Shown here piece after piece: positions 31,249-40,804 of a stretch of 64,000 nt of DNA (positions are counted from its first letter, which is position 1; every line of letters starts with the position of its first letter). The DNA comes from Labia minor (lineage: Eukaryota > Arthropoda > Insecta > Dermaptera > Spongiphoridae). The stretch is from NCBI GenBank assembly GCA_963082975.1, contig OY720347.1:11824225-11888224 (forward strand), given 5' to 3'. Under the pieces are notes generated by a model, which did no database searches, had not been told where the DNA came from, and was given only the letters and a program-made list of their open reading frames with translations. The position numbers and the translations under genes are program-made.

Positions 31249-33621
31249 ATGTGGTCTTTTAATAAAAATTCTCTTAATAATTATCAAAATAACCACAAAA
31301 GCTTTAATAAATACATTTATGAGAAATATAACCTAAAAATTCAAAAGCAGGTAAGGAGTTATGATGGATTAATTGTTAAAAAAGCAAAATTATTAAGTTC
31401 TTTGAATTTCTTAAAAAGATGTCGTGATCAAGATATTATACCAAAAGGCTTTTATATTAAGCGAGTTGTATACACAAAAAGAGCGACTAGCATATATAAT
31501 AATGCTAGTTTGGCTCTGTTACGAGAACGCATCACAAATATCAGGCAAGTTTTATTTACATTAGACACTGATTTATTCAATATATATAATAATCTAAAAT
31601 CTGTTTTAACCCAGGAAGAAATTTCTTATTTGCAGCACGTATCCCAGACACACTTTAAATTTACACATAAAAAACAAACCGATATTCAAAAATCAAAATT
31701 TGATAAACTTTCATTCAATAAGACTAAAACATCTATTCAGAATTTTGATAATAACAAATTAGTAGTCAATCTATCAAATAAAAGTCTTGACAAAAATACC
31801 ATCTCAGTGTTAGCAAAAGGACCAAAGTTCTCCATAGCACCGAATAAAATTCCAAAAATTGAGATAGTTAGTTCAATTGAATCATCCTTATATAACTTAC
31901 CAAACAACATTGCAGAGGAAATTAGATTTGATACGATTAACATACTGAAAAATGCTAAACCACCCAAACCAAATTTGACAAAATCTGAGATGCGTGCTCT
32001 GAAGGAAATTAGAAACGATGACTCTCTAAAGATTATCCCTGCCGACAAAGGTAACGCCACTGTTGTAATGAATACAGTGGATTATAAACAAAAAATGGAA
32101 AATATTTTGAATTCTTCTACCTACGAAATACAGAAAAAAGATCCAACGGATAAATTCTGTAGAAAACTAAAATCAATAATAAAGAATCTACCTATTGAGG
32201 AAAAAGATAAAGATAAATTAAAACCGAAAGATCCACAAATACCAAAAATATACGGTAATCCCAAAATCCATAAAACCAACAAACCTTTAAGACCAATAGT
32301 TAGTCAAATCAATTCAGTGACTTACAACTCATCAAAATATCTAGCACATTTGTTAAAACCATTTACAGGTACTAATTTTTCATACGTTAAAAATTCCACC
32401 CACTTAGTAGAAATGTTATCAAAAGTAGAAATTACAAAAAATGATATATTGGTGAGTCTGGATGTGGACTCCTTGTACACAAATGTTCCTATTGACGAGA
32501 CCATTGAGATTATAAAATCAAACATTACATTAGATAAAAATACTCTCGAATTAATAGAATTTTGCCAAAAATCTACATACTTTATTTATGATAAAAAGAT
32601 TTATAAGCAAAAAGAAGGATGTGCTATGGGTAGTCCACTAAGCCCAGTATTCGCTAACATATTCATGGAAGAATTTGAATCAAAATTGGTCAATAATGCA
32701 ATAAAGAAACCAAAACTGTTTCTTAGATATGTGGATGATATTTTGATGATTTGGCCTCATGGTAAGGATTCTTTAGTTAAATTTGTAGAAGCAGCAAATA
32801 ATTTACATAAAAATATAAAACTAAGCGTTGAATGGGAAATAAATGAAGAGTTACCGTTTCTTGATGTATTAATTAAAAAGAAACAGAATAGATTAAGGTT
32901 TGATATTTTCAGGAAAACAACTCACACCAACAGATATATCCACGCAGATTCCCACCACCATCCATCACAAAAATATGGAGTGATAAAAACACTGCACAAA
33001 AGAGCCGAAGAGATATGCTCAAATGAAAACATTAAAAAAGAAAAACAACGATTGAAGGAAGCTTTCATAAACAATGGCTTCTCGGAATATGAAATTAGGA
33101 AATTCAGTAAAACAAAAAAGACAGAAATCAAAAATGAAAATGAAAAACCAATATACAGATCACAAATAACATTACCTTATATAAAAGGAACAACAGAAAA
33201 AATAGCGTCAAAATTGAGGAAACACAACATCAGAGTAACATATAAACCTCATAAACAAATGTCTTCTCTCACCTCAAATATAAAAGACAAAATTAAAAAC
33301 GAAAATAATGGAGTTTATAAGGTAACTTGTGAATGCAAAAAAGTATACATTGGTGAAACAAGTAGAAAGATTTCTACAAGACTGTCTGAACATGAGAGAG
33401 CCATTAGATTGAAACATCCAAATCAATCAGCAATTGCAGAACATGCCTTAACAACAGGACATAAAATAAATTTAGATAATGTAGAAACACTTCATATTGA
33501 AAATAATTGGTGGAAAAGAAAAATAAAAGAATCTATAGAAATTGATAATCATCCCAATAATATTAACAAAGAGGATGGATATAGACTTAATAAGATGTGG
33601 AACATAGTGTTGGATGAGTAA
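31249..33621 (+). CDS. Penelope-like reverse transcriptase/GIY-YIG endonuclease, unit 6
   Basis: Second intact plus-strand copy, 790 residues from the ATG at 31249, identical in protein sequence to units 1, 2, 3 and 5. It is the last complete unit before the terminal partial pseudo-LTR. Confidence 0.95.
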   Translation: MWSFNKNSLNNYQNNHKSFNKYIYEKYNLKIQKQVRSYDGLIVKKAKLLSSLNFLKRCRDQDIIPKGFYIKRVVYTKRATSIYNNASLALLRERITNIRQVLFTLDTDLFNIYNNLKSVLTQEEISYLQHVSQTHFKFTHKKQTDIQKSKFDKLSFNKTKTSIQNFDNNKLVVNLSNKSLDKNTISVLAKGPKFSIAPNKIPKIEIVSSIESSLYNLPNNIAEEIRFDTINILKNAKPPKPNLTKSEMRALKEIRNDDSLKIIPADKGNATVVMNTVDYKQKMENILNSSTYEIQKKDPTDKFCRKLKSIIKNLPIEEKDKDKLKPKDPQIPKIYGNPKIHKTNKPLRPIVSQINSVTYNSSKYLAHLLKPFTGTNFSYVKNSTHLVEMLSKVEITKNDILVSLDVDSLYTNVPIDETIEIIKSNITLDKNTLELIEFCQKSTYFIYDKKIYKQKEGCAMGSPLSPVFANIFMEEFESKLVNNAIKKPKLFLRYVDDILMIWPHGKDSLVKFVEAANNLHKNIKLSVEWEINEELPFLDVLIKKKQNRLRFDIFRKTTHTNRYIHADSHHHPSQKYGVIKTLHKRAEEICSNENIKKEKQRLKEAFINNGFSEYEIRKFSKTKKTEIKNENEKPIYRSQITLPYIKGTTEKIASKLRKHNIRVTYKPHKQMSSLTSNIKDKIKNENNGVYKVTCECKKVYIGETSRKISTRLSEHERAIRLKHPNQSAIAEHALTTGHKINLDNVETLHIENNWWKRKIKESIEIDNHPNNINKEDGYRLNKMWNIVLDE

Positions 33622-34014
33622 AATTTGTCAGATTAAATTAAATATAATTAATCTAATGTGTATTTATGTATATATCTTGATTATGGAAATAATTTAGTAT
33701 CTTCATTTTAGAGACATAATGCACTATCATACTTCTTGATTGTAAACGCTTGCTTTGACAATTGCTGCTGACTTCATGTTGAGATTAAGAATTGGCGGTA
33801 AAAATTGGAGCCAAAAATTGGCGCCAATATCACTGCCTATATAAGAGGTGACGTGTCCCGACATGCATCAGTCCGCTTGAATCGGAGCAAGCGTACGGTT
33901 ACTTGAAAACGACTGCAGAATAAGCAGTTGAAACGTTGTACAATTATTTTAATTTAATAAATAATTTTATACAAATAATGTGGTCTTTTAATAAAAATTC
34001 TCTTAATAATTATC
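33622..34014 (+). repeat. Right terminal pseudo-LTR (plus orientation)
   Basis: Repeats the leader and the first codons of the ORF (to the NNYQ region), then stops at aattatc where the target duplication begins. Mirrors the left terminal pseudo-LTR, so both outer ends of the insertion are the same part of the unit. Confidence 0.75.
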
Positions 34015-34027
34015 ATTTTAATAAATG
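34015..34027. repeat. Penelope target-site duplication, right
   Basis: attttaataaatg, matching 18430-18442; the interrupted hAT-arm repeat continues immediately after it. Confidence 0.75.
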
Positions 34028-34094
34028 TTTTAAATCATTTTAAATAAATGATTTAATATCATTTTAAATGAATATTAATTTATATAATAAATAT

Positions 34095-34184
34095 ATTTCG
34101 TAATTTGATTCTAAAATATTATTAATTTCGTAATTTGATTCTAAAATATTATTAATTTCGTAATTTGATTCTAAAATATTATTA
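34095..34184. repeat. Three 30-bp tandem repeats in hAT arm
   Basis: Unit atttcgtaatttgattctaa followed by aatattatta, three perfect copies. A single copy with the same flanks occurs at 63393-63445. Confidence 0.85.
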
Positions 34185-34368
34185 AAATAAATATTTTTTA
34201 TTCATAAAACTAACTTATACTTACTCTCAAAAACAGCCTTTCTGGGAAATTGCAAAATGTGTTTAGTGTTTTTATAAAATAATGATCATGCAAATTACAC
34301 TAAAAATTAAAAAAAATTATTAGCTATAATAAACTATTATTAGCTATAATTTAATTATAATTAATTAA

Positions 34369-34478
34369 ATTAATAAAAATAATTTAAAGATACAACTCGT
34401 TGAGAAATGAACTTATAATTAACATTAATAAAAATAATTTAAAGATACAACTCGTTGAGAAATGAACTTATAATTAAC
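34369..34478. repeat. Two 55-bp tandem repeats in hAT arm
   Basis: Perfect duplication (34369-34423 and 34424-34478) around gatacaactcgttgagaaat. Non-coding arm of the hAT element. Confidence 0.85.
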
Positions 34479-34946
34479 ATTTGCTTTAAAACTGTTTAAA
34501 ACCCCAGAGTGGACGCTGACAATTTGGGTTTTTCCGGGTAAGACTGTCCCCTCCCCTGGTTTTCCCCAATAACAAAGTGAAAGAAAATTCCCTTATATGC
34601 CTCCCCTTCCGAGCCCCTAAGAGGGGTTATTTTAAAGGAACAATCGAAAAATGATTTTAAATGAATGAATGGATGAAAATTCAAATTTTATATATAGTTT
34701 TTTATATATGTTTATTTATTCACAAAAAATTAATTGACATAATTATCAATTTAATAAAATAAAATAGTATTATTAATAGTATTAAATTATAGCCGTAATT
34801 CTCTAGGAGGATATAGTTACACAATGAACTTTAAATATTTATATATGTATATATTTTTACGATGATTTTTTTCCGAGGACCGCGGACCCCCAGTAAAGGC
34901 TTCGCGGACCCCCAGGGGTCCGCGGACCACAGTTTAAGAACCACTG

Positions 34947-34954
34947 TACTATAT
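34947..34954. repeat. hAT target-site duplication, right
   Basis: Octamer tactatat, identical to 16028-16035. Confidence 0.85.
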
Positions 34955-35035
34955 AAATGTTCTCCACTATTCATGATTAAATTAACCTACATCTGTATCT
35001 CTTCTCTATCGTATAATATATAACTAGCTGCTCAG

Positions 35036-35300
35036 AGCGCCTCCGAGTGATACATTTTTTTGAAATTCACACCAGAGATAGTAATTATAAAGAAAAATCG
35101 AGTTTTATTGATCACATCTCTGGGAAAAATCATCCTCATTAGTTTTTTCTTAATTTAAATGTATCTATTAATGCAATAAAAACAGATTTGGATATAACAT
35201 AAATATTTTTAATTTTATTTTATTTATAATATATAAAATATAAGAAGCGGTGACTGTGACGTCACATATAAAAAATAATAAAAATTAAGAAAAAAATTAT
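35036..35300 (+). mobile_element. Family C repeat, rearranged copy
   Basis: Contains gaaattcacaccagagatag, then the gggaaaaatcatcctcatta block and the ataacataaatatttttaat block, then gtgacgtcac. Orientation is opposite to the copies at 5.7 and 11.8 kb, and the last block is inverted relative to the first, so the copy is internally rearranged. Confidence 0.4.
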
Positions 35301-35978
35301 TTTCTCACTTTTCTCAAAAAGTATTTAGTGTTTTCCAATGAATTTCATGCTATTAATAGATTAGCCCGAGGGCTATCAAATGGCATTGGAATGGGCCAAA
35401 TCACATAAGTCGTATAGGAGGAGTATGTGATAGAACTTTCTTTTAAATATATAGATATTTTATACCATTTCATTTACATTAATAAAATCATCATATAATA
35501 ATAATAAAATAGTGTTGTATGATAGTATGTTTCTATGATTGAGAATCACTAAATTCGATCAGGACACAAGATTAGCCAGTTAATGAGTGTCTATGTATGT
35601 TACTACGCGTATATAGAATAATCCAATAAACCGCATCGTATCCTAATGTGCATCTAATGTACTAGCTAGTACTAATTCTTTCTTGATAGGTTTATATATA
35701 ATATACCCACAACATATTTGATTAATACATTCTCATTTATTCTTTTTATTCATAAACAAATCATTATAATCAAATTATTTGATTATTATTTTTTCATTAT
35801 TGATTGCGGTAATGATAATTATTATTTTTTGTATGTTGTTGTTTTATTTTTATATGAATCTTTAGATAATTCTCAATGTTTCACATTTCTATTTGCGTTT
35901 GATACAAATGTTCAATTAATTTCAAATAAAAATTTACTATCATTAGGACTTTTCTATATTATTATTAATTTAATATTA
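35301..35978. other. AT-rich spacer
   Basis: No gene supported. An 88-codon ORF at 35718-35984 is hydrophobic and AT-driven, with no recognisable domain. Confidence 0.4.
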
Positions 35979-36475
35979 CTTTAGCAAAATATAATCAAAT
36001 CGAATTCAATTAAACAAAAAAATTGAAGTATTAGGTTACGCAGACGACTTAAATATAATAGGAGATTCGGCAATTGCAATTAAAGATAGCGTAGAAAAAT
36101 TAATCGAAGCAGGAAAAGCAATTAATAGTGCTAATACAAAATATTTAGTAACAGAGAGGAATTGTATTAATACACAAAGTCTTAACATACAAGATGTTGA
36201 AAATTTTAAATACTTAAGTTATATAATCATGAAGGATAATAATATTCGAGAAGTATCTAAATTAAGGTTGCAATCGGGAAACACCTGTTATCATGCAGTA
36301 AAGGGACTTATCTCGTCAAAATTATTATAAAAGGGAATCAACGTGAGAAAGATGGGAGAGGGTAGGGAATGGATAATTGTGGCTCAGAATAAGGATACTT
36401 GGAGAATGTGGTTGGTGCGGCCAAGAACTTTCGAGTTCCGTAGATCAACAGAGATAGATAGATTATAAGTTAAAG
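35979..36475 (+). pseudogene. LINE reverse-transcriptase relic
   Basis: Encodes KIEVLGYADDLNIIGDSA (catalytic YADD), then a NFKYLSYIIMKDNNI-like block and a CYHAVKGLISSKLL block, all typical of arthropod LINE ORF2 proteins after motif C. A stop follows, then an internal deletion to the C-terminal AQNKDTWRMW-type tail near 36390. The preceding RT motifs are missing. Same family as the duplicated fragments at 4.3-4.8 kb and the antisense relic at 59.1-59.4 kb. Confidence 0.75.
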
Positions 36476-36485
36476 AGATGTCTTT

Positions 36486-37122
36486 TTACCGACCGACGAT
36501 AGTAAGGGAGGTATTGTTTTCACACCAAATTTCACATGTGGAGATTTTTACATATCTCCACGAATCATGCATTTTCTTAACAGAAAAAAGTATTTTTAGC
36601 ATGATGTCTGTCCGTCTGTCCGTCCGTCTGTCCGTCCGTATAGATGTGTACAGCCTGAACGGCTCAACCGATTTTGATGAAATTTGGTATATTTACTTAA
36701 TGCATCAGTGGGATGAATTGATCAACTTTTGGTGCAATTCCGGAAACCGGAAGTGGTAGTATTAGCGATCGACGATAAGAAGGGAAGGGTTATTTTCACA
36801 CCAAATTTCACATGAGGAGATTTTTTTATATATCACCACGAATCATGCACTTTGTATTGGTTTTAATCCTCGAGAAAAATCATATTTATTAGTTTTTTCT
36901 TGATTTAAAATTATATGACGTCAGCCAGCCATTCATGACGTCACAGCCTGGTCTTACATATATATTATAAATAAAATAAAATTAAAAATATTTATGTTAT
37001 ATTCATATCTGTTTTTTATTACATTAATAGATATATTAAAATTATTTGAAATTGTTTGTGTAGCTGAAAATTAATTTTTCAAACCGTCGGTCGGTTCGGA
37101 CCTGGCCACAGGTCAACTTATT
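36486..37122 (+). mobile_element. Family A Helentron-like short element, copy 3
   Basis: Starts ttaccgaccgacgatagtaa, contains a GTCCGTCTGTCC microsatellite (about 36608-36640) and paired tgacgtca motifs (about 36916-36945). Ends accgtcggtcggtt, then a GACCTG-gcca-CAGGTC hairpin and aactta. Very similar to copy 1, so probably a recent pair. It is inserted in a T-run inside LINE-associated sequence; the uninterrupted version is at about 4418-4460. The 93-codon ORF inside is repeat sequence. Confidence 0.75.
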
Positions 37123-37499
37123 TAATTATTTTTCATTTATAAAATGTAGGAATTTTTAATTTTGAAGCTTATTTTATAATATTTAATTATTTATTTAAGT
37201 ATCTTTCGACATTTTAAATTAATGATTATGTAATCACATAGAAAAAAATACTTAAATAAATAAATGTGGCTAGAATGGGAGAAGAAAGAATGGCGAAATA
37301 AATATATTGGTGGGGAGACCGATTGGGAAACGTCCGCTTGGAAGGCCAAGGACGCGATCGGCGGACAATTTAGGAAGAGAGATGGAAGAGGTTTGGAGTT
37401 GGATGGTTGTGGCTTAGGATCGAGACACTTGGAGAAATGTGGTTGCTGCAGCCAAAAACTTTCGAGTTGCGTAGAGCCACAGAGATAGATAGATAGATT
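37123..37499 (+). pseudogene. LINE-associated segment and C-terminal ORF2 tail
   Basis: 37123-37264 repeats the non-coding segment of 4437-4590. From 37265 the sequence encodes, with frameshifts, a basic GKRPLGRPRTR block and a DRDTWRNVVAAAKNF block, the usual C-terminal tail of arthropod LINE ORF2 (a GRPR linker, then a D-R-x-W motif). It ends in an agatagat simple repeat. The 74-codon ORF called across it is in a shifted frame. Confidence 0.6.
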
Positions 37500-37627
37500 A
37501 TTAAGGGAATTCTATTATATAGGCAGTGATATTGGCGTCAATTTTTGGCTAAATACAATGTGGTCTTTTAAAAAAAAAATCCCCTTAATAATTATCAAAA
37601 TAACCACAAAAGATTTAATAAATACAT
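37500..37627. mobile_element. Mini-Penelope relic with inverted junction
   Basis: The left part (tataggcagtgatattggcg) is leader sequence in minus orientation. The right part (acaatgtggtcttttaaaaa, then aattatcaaaataaccacaa) is the start of the ORF in plus orientation. Only about 128 bp remain. It is flanked by the decamer tagatagatt at 37490-37499 and 37628-37637. The left flank lies in a GATA repeat, so part of this match could be chance. Confidence 0.65.
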
Positions 37628-37637
37628 TAGATAGATT

Positions 37638-38631
37638 GACATTAGCAAAAGAATTATAACCAATTATAATAATATTATATAATAATTCTTATTTTCCTTT
37701 CTATTTATCTCGTATATTATATTATCATTTAATAATAATATTAAATTAAAATTAAATTCACATATGATTTCTGGTTTCATCATTTCATCATTTTTCTGTT
37801 TGGATTAAATTGAATATATATTAAGTTTTTAAATGAATAAAAATTTAAATACAGAAAAAAAAAGAATTTTAGTATTAATTTACTAAATTTACTTTTTGTT
37901 ATGTTTAAGTACTATAAAGATAAGAGAGAAGAGAATGGGTCGAATGGGCGATAGAAGAGGGACCGAGAGAGATAGAATATACAACGACAAAGTTTCAACA
38001 GATTCAATGTCGAAGGACAAACATTATATTAGCGTGTGCTAATGAAATGTATTCCCATCCCTATCAAAGTTGGTTTTACTGTTTTCCACCAACTAGCTAG
38101 CTTTTCCCCCTTCTTCCTCTCTCCCCCTCCCCCCTACCCACCCACTCCCACTCACCCTTGCTCTTTGTTGTCGTATAGAACCACCATCACCATCTCCCAC
38201 CATGATCATCATCCAACGTTGCTGCTTCCTTCGAACGAGAAATAAACTTTACGATTGCGTTCGTGGTTGGTCATAAAAGGGGTTTTGTGGCCCCCCACAG
38301 TCAAACCTCAATGTCTAAATAACGAGCGAACATAGAATGACGGCTGCCAAACCTGACTTAAGCTATCACAATGTTAAAAACTACCTATCCAACACAACCA
38401 CCAAGCAACAAACAATATGCTCAATGACACTTTTGCACGAAAAAAACAAACAAACAAGACAAAAATAAGAAGAAGCTATTTAAAGATTTTCTATCAAAAA
38501 ATATTTATCTTTCTTTCTATTAAATAATTAATTATTTATTATGGTTCTTATACACACATATACTTATTTTATATTTTAAGTTTATTTTTTTATTGTATAA
38601 AATGTTTAAAAATTTATATATAGTAAGTATT
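37638..38631. other. Spacer with GC-richer single-copy-looking island
   Basis: About 37910-38450 is more GC-rich, with purine-rich (agagagaa) and pyrimidine-rich (ctccccctcccc) strand runs. Short ORFs exist but none has a recognisable domain or splice structure I can defend. Confidence 0.35.
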
Positions 38632-39440
38632 TTTACTATCTCGCCAGAGATAGTATTGAGATCACAAAAATTTTCGATGCTGAGATTTTGATGTTTTTAT
38701 ACGTTTTGAAGGTCCCTGAGACATTTTCACTAAGATTGAGAAAAATGTCTGTCTCTCTGTGTTTATGTAGAGAAGATTACGCAAAAACGGTTTGAGCTAG
38801 AATAATGAAATTTGGTACACGGGCATTATTCAAAAATCGTGGTTTTCTCTAAAATTTTTAGAAATATAGCTCATTCGGAAGAGGACCATTACCTACAACG
38901 TTTTCATTTTTTACTATCTGGCCATAGATAGTATTGCGATCACGAAAATTTTAGATGTCGAGGTTTTGATGTTTTTATACGATTTGAAGGTTCCTGAATC
39001 ATTTTCACTAAGGTTGTTTAATAATGTGAAATAATTAATAATTAATAAAATACATTTTAGATGATGTTATTATCAGAGAGGAACAACTGAAGAATATTAA
39101 AATATTTCAATAGTTTTAAGAATTTTAAAAGATAGTAGCTCATTCGGAAGAGGACCATTACCTTCAACGTTTTCATTTTTTACTATCTCGCCATAGATAG
39201 TATTGCGATCACGAAAATTTTCGAATTTAGTCCACGGGTATTACTAAAAATTTGTAGTTTTCTTTCAACTTTTGACAAATGCAGCTCATCCGGAAGAGGA
39301 GGACCATTACTTACAACGTTTTCATTTTTTTTCCTCTAAACTGACCATCAAAATAAAGATATATGTTTGATAGTTATTCACATGATTAAAAATTATATAA
39401 AACTGCTATATATAAAATTACAGCTTAATAGAATTTTTTA
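38632..39440 (+). mobile_element. Family B elements, three overlapping partial copies
   Basis: The 5' end of family B (actatctcgcc or actatctggccatagata) appears three times, at about 38636, 38915 and 39179. Each is followed by a different length of the body (gtagctcattcggaagagg, acgttttcattttttac). No complete 3' hairpin is present. It looks like repeated insertion into, or unequal exchange between, copies of the same family. Confidence 0.65.
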
Positions 39441-40277
39441 ACACGTTAAGACTGCCAATCACACTTCAGAAAATGAGGTTGTGTTAATAACAAAGATCCA
39501 AACAAAAAGTATTTAATTTTTATCAAAACTATGATAAAAGTTAAATGCAGCCAAAAGCAGTTGAAAACACAAATACAAATTTCATAAATTTTCGCAACTC
39601 ACAAAAATTTAGTATTAAGCCAAAGACTTCTTGTTTTAATTTAAAAGCGATCCTAACGAAATAATAAGTTCACTTGAAATATTTCAATATAATTCCAGTT
39701 GCCAAGAAATATAATAAGCGTGTGAAATATATTAATTAAATATGAAATTTGAGTATATGATCTTATTAATATATACATATATTCTTAACTGGTAGTAATT
39801 AATCAATTAATCTCCTTTTCTTTTCTTACTTATATCCAAAAAGATAACTATTGTATATTCTTACAATTGAATAATGTGTTGTAGTAATATTTACCATAAG
39901 TATGTACATGTATGTACATTTGTAATTAAATGTTTATATGACGTTTTGTTCTACTCTGCTTATGGAATGCATATTTAATTAACCTATATATTTTATCAGA
40001 GGCCCGTCCATTTGTTTGCATTCATTCTGAGAAAGGATGTTGTCGAAGCAACGCCGGAACAACATCTCCAACCGGAAATATTATTCGCACTGTTGCATAT
40101 GACAACTCTCTTCAACCGGTTTACTTCATAAATAATATTTTTTTTTACATGTCTTTTTCTTTTATTATTCATTTATTTATTTATTTTTTGTTTATTAATT
40201 TCAATCTCTTAACTCTATCTCTAACATCGACAAATAAAAACAAAAACAATAAATTATTAAATATTTAATTTTTGATA
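39441..40277. other. AT-rich spacer
   Basis: A more balanced patch at about 40010-40130 (aacgccggaacaacatctcc) has no ORF or repeat match. The rest is AT-rich. Confidence 0.4.
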
Positions 40278-40285
40278 TTCTACAG

Positions 40286-40590
40286 CAGTGGTTCCCAAAC
40301 TTATTTGGACAAGCCCCCCCTTTCGAGAAAAAAATTTACTCAGCTCCCCTTTGGATTAACTTTTTTAATTTTAATAACAATTAAACAGAAGATAAATGTA
40401 CCTATTTGCAAAATATTATAAATAAAGGAGTAAATTAGAAAGATTAAATTTATGTATCTATTTATTGATCTCAGAATAGAAAATTAAATTACAAGTAATT
40501 TTCCCTAAATTGCACCTGTGGCCATCACCGCCCCCCTGGATCGCTCCAGCGCCCACGAGGGGGCGGTAGCGCCCACTTTGGCAATCACTG
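40286..40590. mobile_element. hAT-type MITE with perfect TSD
   Basis: Inverted ends cagtggttcccaaacttatt and ...cactttggcaatcactg, with C-rich/G-rich subterminal tracts. Flanked by a perfect 8-bp duplication ttctacag (40278-40285 and 40591-40598). No ORF. Confidence 0.85.
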
Positions 40591-40691
40591 TTCTACAGAG
40601 CGACTTGAAAAATAAAACAAAAACTTATTAACAAACGAATAAAGTCAATGAAAAACATTTCATCATCTCTTATTAATCGAAACCATTAAAT

Positions 40692-40804
40692 TTATCAATT
40701 AAAGAAACATTAATGGAAGTTATCATGTTAGATATAAAACAGCCGAAATGATGCGCATAAAGTAAATACAGGTATATCAATAAACTTGAAAACTTCAACA
40801 TAGT
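40692..40804 (+). repeat. Arm 1 of an inverted duplication
   Basis: The block running through caattaaagaaacattaatg, gaaatgatgcgcataaag and caataaacttgaaaacttca recurs inverted at 41332-41457. It abuts the 5' end of a family B element. Confidence 0.7.

Larger units (their letters stand above)
18443..34014. mobile_element. Penelope-like retroelement array, tandem plus inverted
   Basis: A 15.57-kb insertion made of one 2,729-bp unit repeated. From the left: a partial pseudo-LTR, then three complete minus units with ORF stops at 18864, 21593 and 24322 (spacing exactly 2,729), a truncated minus unit (27051-28235), an inverted junction, two complete plus units (starts 2,729 apart) and a terminal partial pseudo-LTR. 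Units are almost identical; one difference noticed is T instead of A at 24616, synonymous. Tandem and inverted arrangement with partial pseudo-LTRs is a known habit of Penelope-like elements. A misassembled tandem array is the main alternative explanation for the exact copy number. Confidence 0.9.
16036..34946 (-). mobile_element. hAT transposon (ZBED5/Buster-like) split by a Penelope array
   Basis: Left terminus cataggttcttaaacttatg, followed by tactccacggaccccc. Right terminus, reverse-complemented, cagtggttcttaaactgtgg, followed by tccgcggacccc. These imperfect inverted repeats, the hAT-style CAGTGGTTCTTAAACT end and the perfect 8-bp duplication define the element. Without the 15.6-kb insertion it is about 3.3 kb. 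It carries one transposase on the minus strand. The left end has diverged from the right (catagg versus cagtgg), so mobility may be impaired even though the transposase frame is open. Confidence 0.85.

Noticed and set aside
18443..34014. CRISPR array or satellite DNA as explanation for the regular spacing
   Set aside because: The 2,729-bp units encode a full reverse transcriptase and are inverted halfway; this is a retroelement array, not a short-repeat array.
36478..36759. 93-codon ORF with VRLSVRLSVR repeats
   Set aside because: Lies wholly inside the family A repeat; the repeated residues are the GTCCGTC microsatellite.
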